Shown here piece by piece: positions 34,396 to 43,858 of a DNA stretch of 64,000 nucleotides (positions within the stretch are counted from its first letter, which is position 1; each line of letters starts with the position of its first letter). The DNA comes from Corbicula japonica (lineage: Eukaryota > Mollusca > Bivalvia > Venerida > Cyrenidae), in contig JAZAYU010000015.1 in NCBI GenBank assembly GCA_038501625.1, forward strand, positions 4,052,991-4,116,990, in the 5' to 3' direction. The notes under the pieces are model-generated. The model did not search any database. It saw only the letters and a program-made list of their open reading frames with translations, and was not told the origin of the DNA. The position numbers and the translations under genes are program-made.

Positions 34396-34454
34396 ATTCT
34401 TGCAGTTTCTTAAAATTTAATAGTACTGAATTAAGAAACTTGGTTTATAGTATA

Positions 34455-34575
34455 GGATGGCAATGAGTACTCGAGTAACCGAGTACTCGATCGATCTTCC
34501 GAGTGTCGAATACTAAATCTACTACTCGAGTACTCAGATGTTTTTTAAAAAATATTAATCTCGAGTACTCGGATA
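34455..34575. repeat. Cluster of GAGTACTCG palindromes
   Basis: GAGTACTCG occurs about four times in 120 bp (gagtactcgagtaaccgag, gagtactcgatcgat, ctcgagtactcaga, ctcgagtactcggat). Single copies flank the minisatellite at about 40770 and 44050. Confidence 0.75.
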
Positions 34576-34819
34576 TTTTTTTAATATTAAATCTATTGGA
34601 TTATTTAAATGATTAATTTTATTAAAATATTTAATTTATGCGCTGAAAAGTCTATCTCTTAAAATATTTTCGTTCAAGTTATTTCATCTAAAATTATTTC
34701 GTCTATAAATTATGTAGAAACTTTAGATTGTTTGAAACTTAAAGTATTTCTGATTGGCTGGTACTTTTCTTATATTGGGGTTCCGCGCTTTTTTTATTAA
34801 CTACTTGTTTTGCCAACAT

Positions 34820-34945
34820 GTGACAGTATGAAGCCGGCAGCCTAGCAGTCTAGCAGCTGGCAGTATAAAATTTGACAGTCTAGCAGCACGGCAAACGTGT
34901 AATGCTCGGCAAATGTGATTTAACGTGACATATTCAAAAACGCTT
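34820..34945. repeat. Dispersed 'gtctagcag' repeat
   Basis: cagtctagcagctggcagta, taaaatttgacagtctagca and gcacggcaaacgtgtaatgc recur almost unchanged at about 43315-43440 and 46593-46710. Confidence 0.8.
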
Positions 34946-35837
34946 ATTTTTATTTAAATTTATTATTTATATTTTTTGAGAGAATAGTAAAAAAAAGAAT
35001 TGAAAATAACGTAATTATTAGATTTTAAAGCTATTTCACAGAAAATATTTTATTACAGTTAAATCTGTATTCAAAGACGCAAACAGATTATATGGCTAAC
35101 TGCCGAAGTTTAGACGGACAGTGCTGAAGTAACCCATATACTAGTATGCCTCACACGTCACGATGAGTATTAACATACGAGACTAAAACTTGAATTATTT
35201 TATAAATTTATAAGTTTTCATATCCAACAACAGCGACATAATTAAACATTCTGACACTACATATCATAACACAATGTCGAAGCTCACGCACCTACGCACG
35301 CACGCACACGTCAGTTCGCACGTAGTAAAATATCGAGAAATTTAAACGGTATCAAAGATATAATATTATTCTCAAATCTAAAAGTTTTATCATTCAGATT
35401 TTAGCTCAAATTCGAATTGCATACATTTTAGTGAGCACAATTTCAGCCGACCGAAATTCCACAAGAGTTAAACTACAAAATGTAAATACCGCTGATCGGG
35501 ACATGACATTTACGATAAATTCAGAAAACCAGAATGATCGCTTGACATCAACATTTTAATTAGGGAAAATGACAGATTTTATCGCAATAAGGAACTTCTT
35601 TTCAAATAGATTATCACTTAATCAGACATGTATGTAAGTTTGTACAACAAAGTTTTATTTACGTGTCAAATATTTATCACTAGCAATCTTAAATATTATT
35701 TTTTTGCTGATTAAAATATCAAACGCGAATTATTGCATTATCTGACATCATCTATAACATTAAAATACCAATTTTCGAATGAAACATTTACAGTGTAACT
35801 TCTGTAACGCTCTGGTAATTTCGCACCAAGCTGAATG

Positions 35838-35871
35838 ATTGGACAATTAAATTTTGTTCTTCAATATAAAG
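35838..35871 (+). promoter_or_regulatory. CDC25 unit 4 core promoter: inverted CCAAT box and TATA box
   Basis: ATTGG at 35838-35842 and TATAAAG at 35865-35871, again 27 bp apart. Confidence 0.65.
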
Positions 35872-36107
35872 AGTAGAAAATTGCCCCATTGAGTGAAATA
35901 TTCTTCTTCATATCCTCACTTTATTTGACTAGAAGCTTCGTCTCATCGCTAATGAACTTAATTATGAGCTGAATTAGTTCTGTTTCAATCGCACTGAGTT
36001 TGGATTTGATTATAAATACTGAATTCATGTTGTGTTATTCATTAACACTCCGACGTCAAGCATATTTTGATATATACATAACACATTATCGAAGACATTA
36101 AAGAAGA

Positions 36108-37901
36108 ATGTCTATCAGGTAAAAACCGTTAGTTATATGTTACGTTTACGTCTTTTAAAACATGATATTCTTAACAACATGTTAATGACATTTACTCCTA
36201 TTCTACGATAAGATATGCACAAACATTTTGTTTTATTAATGCACTATCTCGGCGATACAAATATCTTAAGGAAATTAATTCAAAGAATATTAAATAGAAT
36301 ACTAAATATGCTAATGTTACTCTTGTTTTTCAGACAGCGCTTATTCGTTGGTCTCGCCTATTCTCCGGTGAACAGGGAGACAACTGATGCTGAAATAAAA
36401 TCCATTATCACCCCCGAAAGCAAGGGAGATCATTCGGCAGATTCCGGCTATGGAACTGACACGCCACTATCAGTAAGACTTTATGCTTTTAAAAAAAACT
36501 ATTGCAATAAAAACAAGTTCCATAATGTTTCAAATCCTAACAAGTAAATTAAATGCAGCTCATTATCAGTTTGAATCAGGTGAGTTTGTGCGTTACATGC
36601 ACGGCTATGTCAAAAAGTTATCTTTCTGATGTCATTTTTTATTTTATTTTTTTTTCTGTTAATTCAGATTGTAACATGTAACCTAGACTATCAGTTACAC
36701 TTATTTTACAGTTTGTGAACGTAAGTCGCCGAGTAGTCAAACCAGGAAACATCGATGTTAGAAGAAGCTTGTTCTCTGGAAAGCGTCCATCAGATGATGA
36801 TCTAGCTGAAGACTCGCCGTATTCCAAAAAGCTTCGAGAAGTTCAACGTGACTTGGCAATCCTGTCAACACAGGTAAAAATTTCGATAGTTTTTCACCAA
36901 AGTTGACGTTTTATATAAAGAAGTGATGAAGTATGGGGATACATGTTGTCAAGAAAACCGAGATCCGTTTTCTGCTTGCAATATTTTCACAAATAACACT
37001 TATTTAAAGTTGTAAATCTGTAACACTTTTATTAAAATCTGTGATCAGTTCAGACAAAACGACTTGTGTGAAAAAATCTTCAGCATTGTGATTTCTTCGT
37101 TTCAGAATGTCATGAAAGCAGTTGAACAGTTGGAATCACGTGACCTGATCGCTGACGGATCACGTGACTACACACTTCCCACGATACCGGGCAAGCACAG
37201 CGACCTCTCCTCTATCAGTACGGGAACAATGGCGGACGTCGTGGCGGGAAAATACAGTGACAAGTTTGGAAAGGTCACCATCATAGACTGTCGGTATCCG
37301 TACGAGTTCGTGGGCGGTCACATCCGTGGTGCCGTCAACATGTATACCAAAGACGAGGTCCACAGTCTTCTGACGACACCTGTGACGTCAGAAAAACCTC
37401 ACATACTCATCTTCCATTGCGAGTTCTCTTCAGAAAGAGGCCCTAAAATGTATCGTTTCCTGAGGAGTCAAGATCGTGAGATGAATAAAGACAACTACCC
37501 ACAACTTCATTATCCGGAAGTGTACCTGCTCGACGGGGGTTACAAAGCCTTCTTCATGGCGTACAAGGTAGATATACTCACTTTTTTAAGACTCAAACTG
37601 GTTTAACACACATTATGTAATTCGTAAATTTTCTTTTATACTATTAAGTTAACGTGTCTAAATATGCGAATTTAATACAAAGTAAGGAGAAACATAATAA
37701 AATGTCGTTAACATTTATTTTAACTATTCCCTTTTTCTTCAGGAACTGTGTGATCCAATAACCTACAAACCTATGCTTCATGAAGACCATGCTGACGATC
37801 TACGTCATTTCCGTGTCAAGTCTAAATCCTGGACAGCAGGTGGTGCACACCGGTCCGACAGACGACAACGCAGCCGATTAAATAGACATCTGAGTTTCTA
37901 G
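36108..37901 (+). CDS. cdc25: CDC25-type dual-specificity phosphatase, unit 4 (complete)
   Basis: Exons are 36108-36118, 36334-36472, 36712-36873, 37106-37567 and 37743-37901, in phase, giving 310 residues. The first exon is ATG TCT ATC AG. Near the start FVGLAYSPVNR replaces FDGLADSPVNR (two Asp lost). The DSG motif (SADSGYGTDTP) and the SP sites are kept. In the catalytic domain YPYEFVGGHIRGA replaces YPYEFEGGHIRGA, so the Glu before GGH, which is usual in CDC25, is Val. Unit 5 shares this change. HCEFSSERGP is intact. The effect of the Glu-to-Val change on activity cannot be judged from sequence. Confidence 0.9.
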
Positions 37902-38027
37902 ACGAATGCATTAATATTCCGAAGACTGTTTCAATTTGTGCTTTTTATGTTTTTGTGCTACTGAACTTGTGCTTATTATTATATATAGATTATCATTGTT
38001 ATTGATTGTTAAAGATTAACGATAAAA

Positions 38028-38033
38028 AATAAA
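38028..38033 (+). terminator. Poly(A) signal AATAAA of CDC25 unit 4
   Basis: Conserved position, 127 nt after the stop. Confidence 0.65.
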
Positions 38034-38772
38034 TTGTAAAATTTTACGGCATTAGTTATGTAAGTATTTAAGTATGGGCACTTACCCGTATTGTGTAACG
38101 GTATCACCATGTAACTGGCTGGGCAATAGAAATTCGAGATCATTCACCTCATCTGGTAATATTGTGTGAACTCAACAACATGGGGGACTGTATGTGTAAG
38201 AATTATTTAAATGTCGATAGAAATAAAAAAAAACAACACCACAGGAAACAATATAAATGTGTTCATGTCAACAATAATAGAAATGAATTAGCAAAAATAA
38301 CGTAAAAGCTGATGTACGCAATCCATAACTTCGCTTTCGTTTTTTTAAATTTAAATAAGTATCAACTTAACGGTCCAAATTGGTTATCGAAAACAGTTTG
38401 GTCAGCCCCGACCCGACCTCTAACCAGGAAACTTAAACAACAACGGTATTTAAATATAATGAAGTGATTGCACATTTAACTGATAGTTTTACTGAGTTCG
38501 ATATTTCCATACTTCTAACTCAATATGTCTATAAATATGGATAAAACTGTAAACCTCTCAGCAGAAACATCAGCGTATATCTTTCATATGGAAGAAGAGA
38601 TATTGGAAGTGACGGCACACATTCAGCTTATCACCAGTGAGATAATTGGCGCTACCGCTGTGTCTGTGTTGTCATGCTTTTGTGCCATGAAATTTATTTG
38701 CCGACTAGCAATATTTCCATTTTTCGAGTTTTGTCAGTTTTCATTATTAACAAAATAACTATATTTAACGTA
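38034..38772. other. 3' flank of CDC25 unit 4, joined to unit 5
   Basis: Matches the unit 1 spacer (22440-22980), including ctataaatatggataaaact and the end phrase aacaaaataactatatttaa. The match stops near 38774 where unit 5's exon begins. A 77-codon frame at 38525-38758 lies in this shared spacer, is interrupted in the other copies, and is not called. Confidence 0.65.
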
Positions 38773-39479
38773 TGAACAATGGCGGACGTCGTGGTGGGAA
38801 AATACAGTGACAAGTTTGGAAAGGTCACCATCTTAGACTGTCGGTATCCGTACGAGTTCGTGGGCGGTCACATCCGTGGTGCAGTCAACATGTATACCAA
38901 AGACGAGGTCCACAGTCTTCTGACGACACCTGTGACGTCAGAAAAACCTCACATCCTCATCTTCCATTGCGAGTTCTCTTCAGAAAGAGGCCCTAAAATG
39001 TATCGTTTCCTGAGGAGTCAAGATCGTGAGATGAATAGAGACAACTACCCACAACTGCATTTCCCGGAAGTGTACCTGCTCGACGGGGGTTACAAGGCGT
39101 TCTTCACGGCGTACAAGGTAAATACAAGCATCTTTATTAAGGACTCTTTCACTGGTTAAAACACACATCGTTGTAATTCGTAAACATTTGACAGTAACTT
39201 TATGTTCTTTTATTTGTTAACAAGTCTACTTAATGTCCTTTACGCACATTTTAGACAAATTGAGGAGAAATAAAACTAAATGTCGTTACAATTTATTTAA
39301 ATTATTCCATTTTCCTTCAGGATCTGTGTGATCCAATAAACTACAAACCCATGCTTCATGAAGACCATGCTGAGGATCTACGTCACTTCCGGGTAAAGTC
39401 TAAATCCTGGACAGCAGGTGCTGCACACCGGTCCGACAGACGACAACGCAGCCGATTAAATAGACATCTGAGTTTCTAG
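38773..39479 (+). pseudogene. cdc25: CDC25-type phosphatase, unit 5, 5'-truncated catalytic fragment
   Basis: Homology begins abruptly at about 38773 in the middle of the catalytic exon (aacaatggcggacgtcgtgg), after 3'-flank sequence. Promoter, exons 1-3 and the LPTIPGKHSDL motif are absent. Exon 4' runs to 39117 (GTAAAT donor) and exon 5 is 39321-39479 after TTCCTTCAG. From ATG 38779 the joined frame is open for 165 residues: MADVVVGKYSDKFGK, VGGHIRGA, HCEFSSERGP and the basic C-tail, with small changes (DLCDPINYKP, TAGAAHR). It shares the Val of unit 4, so it descends from a unit-4-like copy. It could only be expressed from a borrowed promoter, and would lack the regulatory N-terminus. Confidence 0.85.
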
Positions 39480-39605
39480 ACGAATGCATAAATATTCCGA
39501 ATGCTGTTTCATTTTGTGCCATTTATGTTTTTGTGCTACTGAAATTGTGCTTATTATTGTATATAGATTATCATTGTTATTGTTTGTTAAAGATTAACGA
39601 TAAAA

Positions 39606-39611
39606 AATAAA
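39606..39611 (+). terminator. Poly(A) signal AATAAA of CDC25 unit 5
   Basis: Conserved 3' segment is retained although the 5' half of the gene is missing. Confidence 0.55.
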
Positions 39612-40490
39612 TTGTTAAATTTCACGGCATCAGTTATGGAAGAATTTAAGTTTGGGCACTTAACCATATTGTTAAATGGTATCACCATTGCCTGGGCAAT
39701 AGAAATTCGCGATCTGCAAGGTGCCTTAAAATTTGGGATCATTCACCTTGATTGGTAGTTTTGTTTGAACGTATCAACATGGGGGACTGTATGTGTAAGA
39801 AATATTTTGCTGTCGATAGAAATAAAGAAAACAGGAAACAGAATGAATGTGTTAATGTCAAAATAATTAAAAGCATTAGTGAACATTACGTAAATGCTGA
39901 TGCATACAATCCATAACTTCGTTTTTAATTAATGTTACATTTAAATAATACCAACCTAAAAGTCAAAATGGCTTTCGGAAACAATTTTGTCAGCCCCGCC
40001 CTAACCCCCAACCGAGAAACTTTAAAAACAATGTTGTTGTTTTTTTTTTTAAATCTCAAAGTGAAGTGATTGGTTTAACAGAGAGTTTTATAGAGTTCAA
40101 TGTTTCCATAATTCTAATTCAATAGGTCTACAAATATTGATAAATCTGTTGAAAATCTCACCAGAAACATTAGCGTATGTCTTTCCATTGTTTATTTCTA
40201 TCAATAGACACTGGTCTTTCATAAGAAAGAAGTGTTAAAAAAGGAAGTGATATTGGACTCGACTTCACTACTATGAAAGGAAACATTCAGCTTATCGCCA
40301 GTGAGATAATTGGCGCTACCGTTGTATCTATGATGTCAAGCTTTTGTGCGATGTAATTTATTTACCGACTAGCAATACTTCCATTTCTCGAGAATGTCAG
40401 TTTTCTTGATCAACAAAATAACTATCTTTAATAAATAGCCAAATATCCAATGTTTCTATGAAGTCGATGATGATTTGATTGCTTTAAGAT
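39612..40490. other. 3' flank of CDC25 unit 5, end of the array
   Basis: Matches the flanks of the other units (gcctgggcaatagaaattcg, gccagtgagataattggcgc, tcaacaaaataact). No further CDC25 exon follows, so the array ends near 40.5 kb. Confidence 0.6.
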
Positions 40491-40492
40491 TT

Positions 40493-40705
40493 GCCAGCCT
40501 CCTATCTCGGTGTAGACCAGCTTTTTACTGGTGGAGGTGTTTCAGGCACGTCGGGAATCTGGGTACAACCATCAACCTTCCGTTAACTAGGTGAATCGCT
40601 CTCCGATGACTGATTCCGACTCCGGGAGGACACGAACCCACAGCGGCGAGTGGCCGGTGATAATCAGCCAACGACCTAAACAACCGGCCAAGGATGTCCC
40701 CTTCG
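40493..40705 (-). mobile_element. tRNA-derived SINE, second subtype, after CDC25 unit 5
   Basis: The B box is the reverse complement of ggacacgaaccca (40628-40640). It follows the phrase gattgctttaaga, the same unit-relative site at which the SINEs of units 1 and 2 sit. Its tRNA-side part is copied again at 43859-43990 by the 3.27-kb duplication. Confidence 0.6.
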
Positions 40706-43700
40706 CCCCTCGTTATATTCATGCAGTTTCTTAAATAGTACTGAATAAAGAAACTTGGTTTATACTAGGGATGACAACGAGTACTCGAGTAACTACTTTA
40801 GATATTGCCTTGAAACTTGAAATATATTTTCACCATCAAAATCTACATCATAACCAACAAGACCCATAACCCTGCTTCCAATATTTTTCAAATTATGCCC
40901 CTTTTTCACTTACATTTTTGTGTTAAGCAAAATATACACTTGGCCCTTAACTTCGTTATGAATGAAGGGATTTCAAAATAACTTGGCACAAATGTTCACC
41001 ATGACAAGGCGGTTTGTCGCGTACAATACCCATGCCTGTGGGTCCAAGGGCAAGGTCACCGTTACTAAAAATAGAATTTTCTTGCATAATCATGTCCGCT
41101 CTGTAACTTTGTTATTTCTTATTGGATTTTTAAATTATTGGTATAATTGTTCACCATATCTGTTACTAAAAATAGATTTTTCTTGTCCGGGCTGTTACTT
41201 TGTTATGAATAGAGGGATTTCAAAATAACTTGGCACAAATGTTCACCATGACAAGGCGGTGTGTCGCGTACAATACCCATGCCTGTAGGTCCAAGGTCAA
41301 TGTCACTGTTACTAAAAATAGAATTTTCTTGCATAATCATGTCCGCTCTGTCACTTTGTTATTTCTTATTGGATTTTTAAATTATTGGTATAATTGTTCA
41401 CCATATATGTTACTTAAAATAGAATTTTCTTGTCCGGGCTGTTACTTTGTTATGAATAGAGGGATTTCAAAATAACTTGGCACAAATGTTCACAATGACA
41501 AGGCGGTGTGTCCGCACAATACCCATGCCTGTAGATCCAAGGTCAAGGTCACTGTTACTAAAAATAGAATTTTCTTGTCAGGCTGTAACTTCGTTATGAA
41601 TGGAGGGATTTCAAAATAACTTGGCACAAATGTTCGCCATGACAGGGCGGTGTGTTGCGTACCATACCCATGCCTGTAGGTCAAAGGTCAAGGTCACTGT
41701 TACTAAAAATAGAATTTTCTTGTCCAGGCTGTAACTTTGTTATGAATAGAGGGATTTCAAATTAAATTTGCACAAATGTTCACTATGACAAGACAGTGTG
41801 TCCGCACAATACCCTAGCCTGAAGGTCCAAGGTCAAGGTCACTGTTACTTAAAATAGAATTTTCTTGTCCGGGCTGTAACTTCATTTTAAATGGAGAGAT
41901 TTCAAGTAACTTGACACAAATGTTCACCATGACAGGGCGGTGTTTTGCGTACCATACCCATGCCTGTAGGTCAAGGTCACTGTTACTAAAAATAGAATTG
42001 TCTTGTCCGGGCTGTAACTTCGATAGGAATAGAGTGATTTCAAAATAACTTGGCAGAAATGTTCACCATGACAAGGTGGTGAGTTGTGTATCATGTCCAT
42101 GCCTGTAGGTCCAATGTCAAGGTCACTGTTACTAAAAATAGAAATTTCTTGTCCGGGCTATAACTTTGTTTTGAATTTAGGGTTTTCAAAATAACTTGGC
42201 ACAAATGTTCATCATGACAAGATGGTGTGTCCCGTACCATGCCCATGCCTGTAGGTCCAAGGTCAAGGTCACTGTTACTAAAATAGAATTTTCTTGTCAG
42301 GGTTGTAACTACGTTAGGAATAGAGTAATTTCAAAATAACTTGGCAGAAATGTTCACCATGACAAGGTGGTGAGTTGTGTATCATGTCCATGCCTGTAGG
42401 TCCAATGTCAAGGTCACTGTTACTAAAAATAGAAATTTCTTGTCCGGGCTATAACTTTGTTTTGAATTTAGGGTTTTCAAAATAACTTGGCACAAATGTT
42501 CACCATGACAAGGCGGTGTGTTGCGTACATTACCCATGCCTGTAAGTCCAAGGTCTAGGTCACAGTTACTAAAACTTGAATTTACTTGTTCGGGCTATAA
42601 CTTCTTTATGAAAGAAGGGATTTCAAAAAAACTTGGCACAAATGTTCACTATGACATTGCATTGCATTACCACCAACTTCTTCACAGACATTTCCGTAAT
42701 GTGAAGACAACAGTGCCACAAATACAAATAATTTACATGATCTTCAAGTTTATGCATATTCTTATAATTACTCGAACATCACTGTCTTTGAAATGCTATT
42801 ATTCCCATCATTGCACTTGAGTGTCTGAAAACGATGCAAAGCGGGGGCATCCGTGTCCTATGGACACATTTCTAGTTTCACTTATATTTTCACTTAAGTG
42901 CACTTCATCGATAACTTTGCAAATACTTAAGGTATCAACTTCAAACTTCCATTATATTTTCATTTCAGTTCTTTTTCTGTAACATTACTGAAGTGATTGA
43001 TATTTGACTAAAAGTAAATGTCTCTTATAAAAAATTACTAACAAGTTTTCTAACAAATTCAGAAATATTTCATAGTTATTCCCCTATTCAGTTTAATATT
43101 TATGGTACATTAAGGAATTATTTCTGTTATTTGAAATGAATTTCTCCCTTACCATTCACGTGTTAATATTTTTCCTGATTGCACATGAATGTATGGCCAT
43201 AGCTGTTATTGTTTAAATCTTAAAATTGCATTTGTTTCAAATGATTCGAATAGTCAAGCATGCTGTCTCCTCTGTCAGCTCTTGTTTATTCACTACTTGT
43301 GTTGCCAACATCTTACAGTGTGAAGTCGGCAGTCTAGCAGTCTAGCAGCTGGCAGTATAAAATTTGACAGTCTAGCAGCACGGCAAACGTGTAATGCTCG
43401 GCAAATGTGATTTAACGTGACATATTCAAAAACGCATATTTTTTTAAATTTATTATTTATTTTTGAGAAAATAGCAAAAAAGAATTGAAATTTTAAAAAT
43501 CAGACAATGACCTAAAAGAACATTAGAGTCAAGACTGGTGCACTGTGGTTATATGCGCACAAAATATAATCTTTTGCTATTGATTAAATAGAAGAAAATT
43601 CCTTGAAATCCTCTTATGTGGTGAAAAGGCTGCAAGCTATTATTTATTTTGTGGCTTTTTGAACTAACACTGTTATATGAGCCAGTCTCTGAGAAAAGAC

Positions 43701-43858
43701 CCCTATCAAATAAGTGGTATCATTTTTTTACATTAAAATAAAATTTCGCGCAGAAGGCAAACACTACATTTTAGGAAGAAAATTAAGCATCTGTATTTAT
43801 TTCCATGGATAAGATATGCCATGGATTGATTTCCTAGGGATTTAATTTCGCGCATTTT
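40587..43858. repeat. 3.27-kb tandem duplication, copy A
   Basis: Begins ctaggtgaatcgctctccga inside the SINE and ends with the phrase taatttcgcgcatttt. It contains the SINE end, a minisatellite of about 145 bp, a unique tail and the gtctagcag repeat. No gene inside; open frames of 80-100 codons are repeat by-products. Confidence 0.93.
40945..42660. repeat. Minisatellite, about 145-bp unit (copy A)
   Basis: About ten units containing caaaataacttggcacaaat, gttcaccatgacaaggcggt, cccatgcctgtaggtccaag, gtcaaggtcactgttactaa and aatagaattttcttgtccgg. The first two units are longer (about 248 bp) because of an extra attggatttttaaattattg segment. Confidence 0.92.

Larger units (their letters stand above)
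34121..35085. repeat. Segment flanked by a 60-bp direct repeat
   Basis: attttaaagctatttcacaa and attacagttaaatctgtatt then caaagacgcaaa occur at 34121-34183 and again at 35022-35083. The roughly 840 bp between them contains a SINE, GAGTACTCG palindromes and the gtctagcag repeat. It arose either by a tandem duplication or by an insertion with a long flanking duplication. Confidence 0.65.

Noticed and set aside
38525..38758. 77-codon frame in the unit 4 spacer
   Set aside because: The paralogous spacer at 22735-22980 is interrupted by indels, so the frame is not conserved.
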